Part shown: in pieces, positions 36,059 through 45,409 of the stretch
How the letters are laid out: each line of letters starts with the position of its first letter
How positions within the stretch are numbered: position 1 is the first letter of the stretch
Source of the DNA: Microbacterium sp. SA39
GTDB lineage: Bacteria; Actinomycetota; Actinomycetes; Actinomycetales; Microbacteriaceae
Length of the DNA: 64,000 bases
Assembly: GCF_000967865.1 (NCBI RefSeq)
Contig: NZ_JXRU01000029.1
Coordinates: 62,001 to 126,000 of the forward strand
Reading direction: 5' to 3'
The notes under the pieces: model-generated
Databases searched by the model: none
What the model was told of the DNA's origin: nothing
What the model saw: only the letters and a program-made list of their open reading frames with translations
Translations under genes and position numbers: made by a program

Positions 36059-36180
36059 CTCAAAGATCGGGTCTTTGCGCTCTTCAGGCGCGTTGACCGC
36101 CCTAACATTCCTGTGAGGGGTTGATTCTGCGACTGGGGTTTCGCAGGCGCTGGGCCACGCGAATGGGGATTCGTCGGCGT

Positions 36181-36210
36181 TGGGGCCGCGGCTGGGGAGC
36201 CGCGGCCCCA
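36181..36210 (-). terminator. Hairpin terminator after the response regulator gene
   Basis: TGGGGCCGCGGCT and AGCCGCGGCCCCA form a perfect 13-bp stem around GGGG, 11 bases past the regulator stop. Confidence 0.8.
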
Positions 36211-36220
36211 CCAGCACCCT

Positions 36221-37027
36221 CTACCGGACGCCGCCGTCTTCGATCGCGAGTCGATAGCCCACGCCGCGGACGGTCTCGACATAGCGCGGCTCGGTCGGAC
36301 TGTCTCCGAGCTTCCGGCGCAGATTCGCTATATGCGTCTCGATCGCTCTCTTGTCGGGTTCGCTGACGGGGCCCTGCTGGTCCGGCGGGCTCCCCCGCAG
36401 CCCCAGCGCGAGCTCCGACTTGCTGCGGACGCGCGGCCCCGCCTCGAGAAGCATCGCGAGCAGCTCGAACTCCGTCGGCGTGAGGTCGATGCGTGCCTGC
36501 GCCACCAGGACCACTCGCGTGTCGAGATCCAGACTGAGGTCACGGTGCACTCGCCCGCGCCAGGTCGCGACGGTGGCATCCGTGCTCACCACCGGTATCG
36601 CCCCGCTCGGCGCACGCACCGCCGGCGCGCCCACCGGATCCGGGATCTGCGGGCGCCGCAGCAGTGCCTCGATCCGGGCGCGGAGCTCGCGCGGCCGGAA
36701 CGGCTTGACGAGGTACTCGTCGGCCCCCGAGGTGAGCCCCAGCACGACATCCGACTCCGACGACAGGGCGGACAGCATGATGATGAACGTGCCGCTGATC
36801 TGGCGGATGCGACGCGCCACCTCGAAGCCGTCGATGCCGGGGAGGTTGACGTCGAGCGTCGTGATCACCGGGCGACGCGACTCCACCGCGGCGAGTCCCT
36901 CGAGACCGGAGCCGGCGAGCGCGGTCTCGAACCCGGCGGCACGGAACACCTCGTCCAGCAGCGACCGCACGTCGGCGTCGTCCTCGATGATCACGGCGAC
37001 CAAGGGCTGCTCGCCCGGGACGCTCAC
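36221..37027 (-). CDS. OmpR-family response regulator
   Basis: The 268-residue regulator has a receiver (VIIEDDADV near residue 14, phospho-Asp in LDVNLPG near 57, Lys in LVKPFRP near 107) and a winged-helix DNA-binding domain (DLTPTEFELLAMLLEAG, then VRGVGYRLAIED at the end). A linker of about 45 residues joins them. The GTG at 37027 overlaps the tsaE stop (GTGA), so it is translated as part of the acpS-alr-tsaE transcript, an unusual place for a regulator. The kinase follows after a terminator. Confidence 0.93.
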   Translation of the reverse strand: MSVPGEQPLVAVIIEDDADVRSLLDEVFRAAGFETALAGSGLEGLAAVESRRPVITTLDVNLPGIDGFEVARRIRQISGTFIIMLSALSSESDVVLGLTSGADEYLVKPFRPRELRARIEALLRRPQIPDPVGAPAVRAPSGAIPVVSTDATVATWRGRVHRDLSLDLDTRVVLVAQARIDLTPTEFELLAMLLEAGPRVRSKSELALGLRGSPPDQQGPVSEPDKRAIETHIANLRRKLGDSPTEPRYVETVRGVGYRLAIEDGGVR

Positions 37028-37515
37028 CGGGCGCTCTCTTTCACGATGGTCACGATGCGGGGGGCATCGGCATCCAGCTCGGACGGGTCGAGGTCGTCGT
37101 CCCCGCCCGCACCGACGGGGCGCTCGAGTTCGATGTCCCACCACGAGTCCACGAGCTCCTCGGCCATGCTGCGCCCCCATTCGATGACGACGACGGAGCG
37201 GTCCAGGTCGAGGTCGAGGTCATCGAGCTCTTCCGCGGAACCGAGGCGATACGCGTCGACGTGCACGAGCGGTGGACGTCCGACCAGCGAGGGGTGCGTG
37301 CGAGCGATGACGAAGGTCGGACTCTGCACGGGCCCGCGCACCCCGAGTCCGTCGGCGAGGCCGCGGGTGAACGTCGTCTTCCCGGCGCCCAAGGGTCCGG
37401 TGAGGATGAGCACGTCCCCCGCCTCCAGCTGCTCGCCGATGCGGCGGCCGAGGCTCTCCATCTCCACGGACGTCGCGATCTCGTGCCTTCCGAGGAAGGC
37501 CGCGTCGACGCTCAC
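37024..37515 (-). CDS. tsaE: tRNA threonylcarbamoyladenosine synthesis ATPase TsaE
   Basis: The 163-residue P-loop ATPase has Walker A LTGPLGAGKTTFTRGLADGL, QSPTFVI and the HVDAYRL motif of TsaE, which drives the t6A cycle. A C-terminal acidic extension (DDDLDPSELDADAP) is a little longer than usual. The GTG at 37515 overlaps the alr stop (GTGA). Confidence 0.95.
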   Translation of the reverse strand: MSVDAAFLGRHEIATSVEMESLGRRIGEQLEAGDVLILTGPLGAGKTTFTRGLADGLGVRGPVQSPTFVIARTHPSLVGRPPLVHVDAYRLGSAEELDDLDLDLDRSVVVIEWGRSMAEELVDSWWDIELERPVGAGGDDDLDPSELDADAPRIVTIVKESAR

Positions 37516-38618
37516 GACGTCCGCCGAGGCACGCGGGGGCCGATACGCGTGACGATCTCGTAGTCGATCGTGCCCGCGGCATCCGCCCACTCGGCGGCAG
37601 ACGGCACCCCGAGGGTCGGATCACCGAACAGGATCACCTCGTCGCCGATGGAGACCGGAGCGTCGCCGACGTCGACGACGAACTGGTCCATCGCGACGCG
37701 GCCGACGTTGCGGAAGCGTCGTCCGGCGATCGAGACGGGGAGCGTGCCCGATCCGCTGCGCGGGACGCCGTCGGCGTAGCCGAGCGGGACGAGGACCAGG
37801 GTGGTGTCGCGCTCGGTGCGATGGTCGTAGCCGTAGGAGACGCCGGCTCCGGCGGGCACTCGACGCACGGCCGCGATCGCTCCCCGGAGGGTCATCGCCG
37901 GTCGCAGGCCGAGTTCGGCAGAGCTGCGGTCGTCGAACGGAGAGAGTCCGTAGAGCCCGATGCCGATCCGCACGGCGTCGAGTCGCATCTCCGGAAGGTC
38001 GATCGCTGCGGCGGTCGCTGCGATATGGCGGATCTCGGGCCGGATGCCGAAGGATGCCGCTGCGGCGACGCCCTCCTCGAACCGCGCGAGGGCAGCCCGG
38101 TCGTCCTCGGGCGAGGTGTTCGAGAGATGGCTGAAGAGGCCGACGATGCGGAGCCTGCCGATCCGCTCCAGCCGTGCCGCCTCGGCGAGTACGCGCCCCC
38201 AGTCCGCCGGAGCGATGCCGTTGCGCGAGAGCCCGGTCTCGAACTTCAGGTGCACGCCGACGGGTCGGTCGACGGAGGCGGCGGCGCCGGCCGCTTCGAG
38301 CTGGTCGAACGTCGATATGCCGACCTCGACGTCTTCTGCGGCGGCCCGCTCGAACCGCTCCCCCGGCGCGTGCAGCCACGCCATGATCGGCGCGTGCACG
38401 CCCTGCCTGCGCAACTCGAGTGCTTCGGGGATCTCGGCGACGCCGATCCTGGTGGCGCCCGCCGACAGCGCCGCCACTGCCGACGCGGCAGCTCCATGGC
38501 CGTAGGCGTTCGCCTTGACGACGGCGATGACCTCCACGCCGGTCAGACGGCGGAAGTGGCGCACGTTGTCGGCGATCGCGTCGAGTTCGATCGTCGCTTC
38601 GCGGAAGGGGACGGTCAC
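37512..38618 (-). CDS. alr: Alanine racemase
   Basis: The 368-residue PLP enzyme makes D-alanine for peptidoglycan. The PLP lysine is in AVVKANAYGHG (near residue 34), the Tyr loop is GAGVSYGYDHRTERDT and the C-terminal domain ends with the usual RIGPRVPR. The GTG at 38618 overlaps the acpS stop (GTGA). Confidence 0.97.
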   Translation of the reverse strand: MTVPFREATIELDAIADNVRHFRRLTGVEVIAVVKANAYGHGAAASAVAALSAGATRIGVAEIPEALELRRQGVHAPIMAWLHAPGERFERAAAEDVEVGISTFDQLEAAGAAASVDRPVGVHLKFETGLSRNGIAPADWGRVLAEAARLERIGRLRIVGLFSHLSNTSPEDDRAALARFEEGVAAAASFGIRPEIRHIAATAAAIDLPEMRLDAVRIGIGLYGLSPFDDRSSAELGLRPAMTLRGAIAAVRRVPAGAGVSYGYDHRTERDTTLVLVPLGYADGVPRSGSGTLPVSIAGRRFRNVGRVAMDQFVVDVGDAPVSIGDEVILFGDPTLGVPSAAEWADAAGTIDYEIVTRIGPRVPRRTS

Positions 38619-38974
38619 AGCGGCGCTCCTTCGGCGACGACGAAGGCGGCAGCGAGTCCGGCGTCGTGGGTGAGGGTCAGATGGAGTGTGACGATTCCGC
38701 GCTCCTCCACCACGGTTGCCGTGGACCCGGAGAGGACGAAGTGCGGCTTGCCCGAGGGCTCGGATGCGATCTCGATCTCGGTCCAGTGCACGCCGTCGGA
38801 ACCGCCCAGGGCCTTGATAAGCGCTTCTTTCGCGGCATACCGGGCGGCGAGCGACGGCAGACGGAGGGTGCGCTCGGATTCGGCGAACAGGCGCTCGCGC
38901 AGACGTGGCGTCCGCGTCATGGTCCGTTCGAACCGCGGGATGTCCACGAGGTCGATGCCGGTCCCGATGATCAC
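38615..38974 (-). CDS. acpS: Holo-acyl carrier protein synthase
   Basis: The 119-residue 4'-phosphopantetheinyl transferase activates acyl carrier protein. It begins VIIGTGIDLVDIPRFERT and contains AARYAAKEALIKALG and LTLTHDAGLAAAFVV, the AcpS signatures. The GTG at 38974 lies six bases after TAGGCT (leaderless) and opens the acpS-alr-tsaE-regulator unit. Confidence 0.96.
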   Translation of the reverse strand: MIIGTGIDLVDIPRFERTMTRTPRLRERLFAESERTLRLPSLAARYAAKEALIKALGGSDGVHWTEIEIASEPSGKPHFVLSGSTATVVEERGIVTLHLTLTHDAGLAAAFVVAEGAPL

Positions 38975-38980
38975 CCGTTC

Positions 38981-38986
38981 AGCCTA
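38981..38986 (-). promoter_or_regulatory. -10 box (TAGGCT), leaderless start of acpS
   Basis: TAGGCT, six bases (GAACGG), then GTG at 38974. Confidence 0.6.
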
Positions 38987-39036
38987 GCGGCGTGCCCTGG
39001 CGACCTGGGGGTGCGGGGCTCACTCTGTCGGCTCCC

Positions 39037-39106
39037 ATCACAGTTGCAGGTCGAATGTGCCCGATCCCGACCTGCATCCGTGATCTGGACCTGCAGACTG
39101 CCCGGC
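39037..39106. repeat. Intergenic repeat, copy 1 (GACCTGCA element)
   Basis: The element has the order ATCACA, two bases, TGCAGGTCGA, a 14-base spacer, CGACCTGCA, then TGATCT, GACCTGCA and ACTGCC. Inverted TGCAGGTCG/CGACCTGCA arms and a third direct copy make it look like a binding array or foldable repeat. Copy 2 lies at 40059-40127 with the same order. Confidence 0.75.
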
Positions 39107-39198
39107 GCCGTCTCTGCACAGCCTCAGCTTGCGGGGTATCCATCCACAACCGCCCCTGAAGGAGTCAGATCCGCATCCGGCTGTCGGATGCTCGATCC

Positions 39199-40029
39199 AT
39201 GATCGATGCTGCCTATCTCCTCGCCCGGCTCGGGGGAATCGCCCGCGGAAGCACGCTCCAGAAGTACGGATGCTCGCGGTCCGGCCTGGCCGCCGCGACG
39301 AACGCCGGCGGGATACGGCGACTCCGGCAGGGGGTGTTCGCTCTCCCGACCACGCATGCCGGCATCGTGACCGCCGCCGAGCACGGCGGCGCCCTCACCT
39401 GCGCGGCCGCACTGCGCGCCCACGGGGTCTGGCTGCTGCCCGTTCCCGATGGCGAGATTCACGTCTGGATGGGGCGAAGCGGCAGACACCATCGGCACGA
39501 GGGATGCTCGTGCACGAACCACTACTCGCCCGGATCAGCAGAGCTCGGGCTCGCGCCGGTCGTCGCGTGCCTGATCCACGCCTATCGATGCCTCGACGAG
39601 GAGGCCTTCTTCGCCGCCTATGAGTCGGCCTGGAACCAGCGGCTCCTCGGCGCTCACGACCGAGCACGGATCCGTCGAGAACTGCCCTCAGCAGCCCGCT
39701 GGCTACTCGATCTCGCGAGGCCGGACGCACAGAGCGGACTCGAATCTCTACTGAGACTGCGTGTGCATCTGCTCGGCATCCTGCTCGACTGCCAGGTGCA
39801 CATCCCCGGCGTCGGCCGCGTCGACTTCGTGCTGGCCGGGCGGATCATCCTCGAGGCCGATGGCAAGGAGAACCATACGCACGCGAAGCGGCACGCCGAC
39901 CTCAGGAGGGATGCCGCGGCATCCGCTCTCGGGTACGAGACGCTGCGCTTCGACTACGCCATGATCGTGCACGACTGGCCGACAGTCGTCGCGGCGATCC
40001 TGCCCGCCCTCGGCCGGGCGCGCTCATGA
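39199..40029 (+). CDS. AbiEi-like N-terminus plus DUF559/PDDEXK-like C-terminus
   Basis: The 276-residue protein begins with a winged-helix, AbiEi-like half (ARLGGIARGSTLQKYGCSRS, RLRQGVFALPT, LTCAAALRAHGVW) and ends with a DUF559-type nuclease-like half (SGLESLLRLRVHLLG, DFVLAGRIILEADGKENH, RRDAAASALGYETLRF). The acidic and Lys residues in LEADGKENH fit a PDDEXK/Vsr-like active site. This architecture is common in Microbacteriaceae, often in many copies, with unknown function. No partner AbiEii-type toxin is adjacent. It is flanked on both sides by copies of one intergenic repeat. The ATG at 39199 has no clear ribosome binding site. Confidence 0.75.
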   Translation: MIDAAYLLARLGGIARGSTLQKYGCSRSGLAAATNAGGIRRLRQGVFALPTTHAGIVTAAEHGGALTCAAALRAHGVWLLPVPDGEIHVWMGRSGRHHRHEGCSCTNHYSPGSAELGLAPVVACLIHAYRCLDEEAFFAAYESAWNQRLLGAHDRARIRRELPSAARWLLDLARPDAQSGLESLLRLRVHLLGILLDCQVHIPGVGRVDFVLAGRIILEADGKENHTHAKRHADLRRDAAASALGYETLRFDYAMIVHDWPTVVAAILPALGRARS

Positions 40030-40058
40030 CAGCCGGATGCCGCAGAACGTGGGTTCAG

Positions 40059-40127
40059 ATCACACCTGCAGGTCGAGAGACGAGTATCCGACCTGCAGGT
40101 GTGATCTCGACCTGCAAACTGCCGGCG
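40059..40127. repeat. Intergenic repeat, copy 2 (GACCTGCA element)
   Basis: This second copy reads ATCACA, two bases, TGCAGGTCGA, a 12-base spacer, CGACCTGCA, then TGTGATCT, GACCTGCA and ACTGCC. Its outer arms ATCACACCTGCAGGTCG and CGACCTGCAGGTGTGAT are perfect reverse complements, better conserved than in copy 1. Confidence 0.78.
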
Positions 40128-40150
40128 GGCGAGACGAAACGCCGCCAGAC

Positions 40151-41998
<1,848 letters not shown>

Positions 41999-42004
41999 GC
42001 TTCA

Positions 42005-42010
42005 AAGATA
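42005..42010 (-). promoter_or_regulatory. -10 box (TATCTT), leaderless start of glmS
   Basis: TATCTT, six bases (TGAAGC), then ATG at 41998. Confidence 0.55.
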
Positions 42011-42056
42011 AGCGGGATCTTTTGCGAGCCGTCCGAACAATACCCGGATGCCGCGT

Positions 42057-42084
42057 GGGGTTTCGACTCGCTCCGCTCGCTCAG
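42057..42084. repeat. GTTTCGACTCGCTCCGCTCG-type intergenic repeat
   Basis: The segment between glmS and coaA contains GTTTCGACTCGCTCCGCTCG followed by CTCAG. From memory, closely similar GTTTCGACTCGCT(N)CGCTCGCTCA sequences recur in intergenic regions of Microbacterium genomes; only one copy is in this window. Confidence 0.5.
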
Positions 42085-42086
42085 TC

Positions 42087-42138
42087 CTGATACGCCGACG
42101 CTTCAACGCGCTTCGCGCATTGATCCGTCGCGTATCAG
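42087..42138 (-). terminator. Long imperfect hairpin at the end of coaA
   Basis: CTGATACG at 42087 pairs with CGTATCAG at 42131, with further pairing around the central GCGCTTCGCGC. It overlaps the last coaA codons and stop, and could end that transcript. Confidence 0.55.
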
Positions 42139-43079
42139 AGCTTCCGGAGCAGGACGCTCTCCACGGTGTGGTCGACGCCCTTGTTCAGCACGAGGCGCGC
42201 GCGGTGCTTGGTAGGCATCACGTTCTCGACGAGGTTCGGCATGTTGATCTCGTTCCAGTAGCCGAGCGCCGTGGTGATCGCCTCCTCGTCGGTGAGGTGA
42301 GCGAACACGTTGAAGTACGACGAGGGATTGCTGAACGCTCCCTGGCGGAGGGCCAGGAACCGGTCGACGTACCACTTCTCGATGTGAGATGTGTCGGCGT
42401 CGACGAAGATCGAGAAGTCGAACAGGTCGCTGACGGCGACGTCATTCGGCGCGGGCGGCGGCTGCAGTACGTTCAGACCCTCGACGATCACGACATCGGG
42501 CCGGCGCACGACGACGTGGGCGTCAGGGACGATGTCGTAACGCATGTGCGAGTAGAAGGGCGCGCGCACCTCGGCGGCGCCGCTCTTCACCTCGGTCAGG
42601 AACTCGAGGAGTGCGCGACGGTCGTACGACTCGGGGAAACCCTTGCGCTCCATCAGGCCGCGGCGTTCGAGCTCGGCGTTCGGGTACAGGAAGCCGTCGG
42701 TCGTGACGAGCTCGACCCGCGGGGTGCCCGGCCAGCGGCTCATCAGCTCGCGCAGCAGGCGCGCGATCGTCGACTTGCCGACCGCGACGGAACCCGCGAC
42801 GCCGACGACGAAGGGGGTGGTGGTGTCGTCCTCCTGCAGGAACGTCGAGGTCGCAGCTCCCAGCCGCTTCGTCGCAGTCGCGTAGAGGCTCAGCAGCCGA
42901 CTCAGCGGGAGGTAGACCTCGCGCACCTCGGTCATGCTCAGCCGATCGCCGATGCCTCGAACCTCCACGACCTCGGTCTCGCTCAGCGGCTGATCCAGGT
43001 CGGCGGCCAGACGGGCCCATTCCGCGCGACCGATCTCACGGTACGGAGACAGCGGCTGCGTGGAGTCGACGATGGTCAC
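42135..43079 (-). CDS. coaA: Type I pantothenate kinase
   Basis: The 314-residue kinase phosphorylates pantothenate in CoA synthesis. It has the P-loop [17 protein letters not shown] (near residue 100), [12 protein letters not shown], the SYD and [11 protein letters not shown] segments and the C-terminal [19 protein letters not shown] typical of CoaA. The GTG at 43079 lies six bases past TACGAT (leaderless), divergent from ppx. Confidence 0.97.
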   Translation of the reverse strand: MTIVDSTQPLSPYREIGRAEWARLAADLDQPLSETEVVEVRGIGDRLSMTEVREVYLPLSRLLSLYATATKRLGAATSTFLQEDDTTTPFVVGVAGSVAVGKSTIARLLRELMSRWPGTPRVELVTTDGFLYPNAELERRGLMERKGFPESYDRRALLEFLTEVKSGAAEVRAPFYSHMRYDIVPDAHVVVRRPDVVIVEGLNVLQPPPAPNDVAVSDLFDFSIFVDADTSHIEKWYVDRFLALRQGAFSNPSSYFNVFAHLTDEEAITTALGYWNEINMPNLVENVMPTKHRARLVLNKGVDHTVESVLLRKL

Positions 43080-43085
43080 GCTTCC

Positions 43086-43091
43086 ATCGTA
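43086..43091 (-). promoter_or_regulatory. -10 box (TACGAT), leaderless start of coaA
   Basis: TACGAT, six bases (GGAAGC), then GTG at 43079. Only 12 bases separate it from the ppx -10 box. Confidence 0.55.
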
Positions 43092-43103
43092 TCGGGGCAC
43101 GAG

Positions 43104-43109
43104 TAGTCT
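43104..43109 (+). promoter_or_regulatory. -10 box (TAGTCT), leaderless start of ppx
   Basis: TAGTCT, six bases (CTTCCC), then GTG at 43116. Confidence 0.6.
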
Positions 43110-43115
43110 CTTCCC

Positions 43116-44060
43116 GTGCGCCTGGGAGTCCTCGACATCGGTTCGAACACCGTCCATATGCTCGCCGCCGACGTCCGTCCCGGCGGTCGACCGTTGGCGA
43201 AGACGAGCGACCGGACGGTACTGCGCCTCATGCGCTACCTCACCCCCGACGGCGCTATCTCGGAAGAGGGCGTGGTGGCGCTCGAGTCGGCGGTCGCCCA
43301 GGCCCGGCGCGTCGCGGAGACCGAGAGGGTCGACGAGCTGCTGGCGACGGCGACGAGTGCGGTGCGCGATGCACAGAACGGCGCGGATGTGATCGCCCGC
43401 ATCGAAGCAGCGCTCGGACAGCCGCTGCAGGTGCTCGACGGCGAGACCGAGGCCGAGCTGACCTTCCTCGCAGTCCGGCGCTGGTTCGGCTGGTCGGCCG
43501 GGCAGCTGCTGCTTCTCGATATCGGCGGCGGCTCGCTCGAGATCGCGGCCGGTGCGGAGGAGATGCCGGATGCCGCGGCATCCGTCCCTCTGGGTGCCGG
43601 GCGCATGACGGTGCAGTTCCTGCCGCACGATCCCCCCGGCGAAGAGGATGTCGAGCGGCTGCGCGCCCATGCGAGGAAGACGCTCGCCGCCGTGCTCCCC
43701 CAGTTCCTGGCGCTGCCGAGGCCCGACCATGTCGTCGGCTCGTCGAAGGCGATCCGGTCTCTGGCGCGGCTGGTCGGGTATCCCGCGCCCGGCTGGTCCG
43801 GCACGGATCGGATGCTGCTGCCGCGGGCCTCGCTCGGGTCGTGGATCCCCCGGCTCGCACGGCTCCCGGCATCCGCTCGGCAGGAGCTGCCGGGCATCAC
43901 GCCGGACCGCACGTTCCAGATCGTCGCCGCCGCCGTCTCGCTGCACGCTGCGATGACGGTGCTCGACCTCGATGAGCTCGAGGTGTCGCCCTGGGCGCTG
44001 CGCGAGGGCGTGCTGCTGCGTTACATCGAGCAGCTGAACTGGAGCGGCAACCGAACCTGA
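43116..44060 (+). CDS. Ppx/GppA family phosphatase
   Basis: The 314-residue protein belongs to the exopolyphosphatase/guanosine pentaphosphatase family (ASKHA fold). Motifs are [15 protein letters not shown] at the N-terminus, [11 protein letters not shown], and [12 protein letters not shown] near residue 135. It hydrolyses polyphosphate or pppGpp; which one cannot be told. Starts at a leaderless GTG. Confidence 0.93.
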   Translation: MRLGVLDIGSNTVHMLAADVRPGGRPLAKTSDRTVLRLMRYLTPDGAISEEGVVALESAVAQARRVAETERVDELLATATSAVRDAQNGADVIARIEAALGQPLQVLDGETEAELTFLAVRRWFGWSAGQLLLLDIGGGSLEIAAGAEEMPDAAASVPLGAGRMTVQFLPHDPPGEEDVERLRAHARKTLAAVLPQFLALPRPDHVVGSSKAIRSLARLVGYPAPGWSGTDRMLLPRASLGSWIPRLARLPASARQELPGITPDRTFQIVAAAVSLHAAMTVLDLDELEVSPWALREGVLLRYIEQLNWSGNRT

Positions 44061-44083
44061 GTGCCGCGGTCGGCTGCGCTGGC

Positions 44084-44089
44084 TAGCAT
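44084..44089 (+). promoter_or_regulatory. -10 box (TAGCAT), leaderless start of vanZ-like gene
   Basis: TAGCAT, six bases (GGCGGC), then ATG at 44096. Confidence 0.6.
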
Positions 44090-44095
44090 GGCGGC

Positions 44096-44569
44096 ATGTC
44101 CGTGCCCCCGATCGCTCGCGCGCGCACCGGCGCCGTTGCGGCGAGGGTGCTGCTCGTCGGGTACCTGCTGTTCGTGGGCTTCACGGTATGGCTGCCGGCG
44201 GCGATCTCGTCGCGCGTGACCGGACTGGTCGGCATCATCGCGCGCTGGATCGCAGAGGCCGGGATCACGTCGTATCAGCGGGCCGCGTTCGTCCTGGAGA
44301 TCCTCGCCAACGTGGCGCTGTTCGTGCCCATCGGTCTGCTGCTGCTGCTCGCCTGGCCGCGCCTGCGGCTGTGGCAGGCCGTGCTGATCGGTGCGCTCAT
44401 GAGCGTGGTCATCGAGACCGTGCAAGGGGTCATGCCGTCGAGGTTCCCGACGCTGTCGGACGTGATCGCCAACACCCTCGGCACGCTGATCGGAGCACTC
44501 ATCGTGGCGTTCATCCTCTACCTGGCCGGGGTGGGCCGCCCGGCTGCGGCGCGTAGGCTGACGGCGTGA
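44096..44569 (+). CDS. VanZ family membrane protein
   Basis: The 157-residue protein has four helices and the VanZ features [14 protein letters not shown] and [28 protein letters not shown] split across the third and fourth helices. VanZ was named for low-level teicoplanin resistance; homologs commonly sit in envelope loci. The last codons overlap the phosphatase GTG (GTGA) and contain that gene's own -10 box. Confidence 0.9.
   Translation: MSVPPIARARTGAVAARVLLVGYLLFVGFTVWLPAAISSRVTGLVGIIARWIAEAGITSYQRAAFVLEILANVALFVPIGLLLLLAWPRLRLWQAVLIGALMSVVIETVQGVMPSRFPTLSDVIANTLGTLIGALIVAFILYLAGVGRPAAARRLTA
44554..44559 (+). promoter_or_regulatory. -10 box (TAGGCT) inside vanZ-like gene, for the phosphatase
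   Basis: TAGGCT, six bases (GACGGC), then GTG at 44566. The gene therefore has both an overlap with the upstream stop and its own leaderless promoter. Confidence 0.55.
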
Positions 44570-45315
44570 ACGCGCACCGTGAGGACTCGCCGCCCGCAGG
44601 CATGAGCCGGCGGGAATGGCGTGAGAAGCAGGCGTCGGCCGACGAGAAGCAGGCGACGACGACCGAGCAACAGGTGGCGCTGCCCGATTTCCTCGGCAGT
44701 CCGGCTACGGCGGAGCAGCCGCGATCGGCGCTGACCATCCTGACGGTGTGCACGGGCAACATCTGCCGTTCCCCGCTGGCCGAGATCCTGCTGCGAGCCC
44801 GCCTGGAGCCGCTCGGTGTCCGCGTGCACAGTGCCGGTACGCATGCGCTCGTCGGTCACGGCATGCCGGACTTCGCCCTCGAACTCGCCCACCAGGCCGG
44901 CGTCGACCCGCAGGTGGCCGCCGCACATCAGGCGCGCTACCTGGTCGAGCCTCTTCTCGGCGATGCCGACCTCATCCTCACGATGGCGCGCGAACACCGC
45001 TCGCACGTGGTGAAGATGATGCCGAACCGGTTGCGTCGTACGTTCACGATCCGCGAGTTCGCCCGGCTCGCGTCGACGCTCTCGACAGATGACGCTCGCG
45101 CTGCTGCGGATGCCGCGGGCAGATCGTCGCAGGACCGCTTCGCGGCCGTGCTCCGCGCGGTCGTCGATCAGCGCGGTCTGACCCCGGCGAATGCCGACGA
45201 CGATGACGTCATCGACCCGTACCGGCGCTCGCGCGACACCTATGCGCTCTCGGGATCACAGCTCATCCCCACGATCGACGAGGTCGAGCGGATCGTCCGC
45301 GTCGCGATCGTCTGA
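44566..45315 (+). CDS. Low-molecular-weight protein tyrosine phosphatase
   Basis: The 249-residue protein carries an LMW-PTP domain from about residue 57: active-site loop VCTGNICRSPLAE and the general-acid motif VIDPYRRS near residue 215. A 55-residue charged N-terminal tail (MSRREWREKQASADEKQATT) precedes it. Such Wzb-type phosphatases dephosphorylate BY-kinases, and one lies directly downstream, so the pair probably controls polysaccharide polymerisation or export. Confidence 0.92.
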   Translation: MNAHREDSPPAGMSRREWREKQASADEKQATTTEQQVALPDFLGSPATAEQPRSALTILTVCTGNICRSPLAEILLRARLEPLGVRVHSAGTHALVGHGMPDFALELAHQAGVDPQVAAAHQARYLVEPLLGDADLILTMAREHRSHVVKMMPNRLRRTFTIREFARLASTLSTDDARAAADAAGRSSQDRFAAVLRAVVDQRGLTPANADDDDVIDPYRRSRDTYALSGSQLIPTIDEVERIVRVAIV

Positions 45316-45409
45316 GTCGAGCCTTTCCCCGGCTGGGCGGCGTTCGCCGTATGCTCATTGTCGTATCTGCATCTCGAGTTCCCCACGGGATGCATGAGGG
45401 GATGAAGAG

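Noticed and set aside
39199..40029. AbiE-type toxin-antitoxin system
   Set aside because: Only an AbiEi-like half is present, fused to a DUF559-like domain; no AbiEii nucleotidyltransferase is adjacent.
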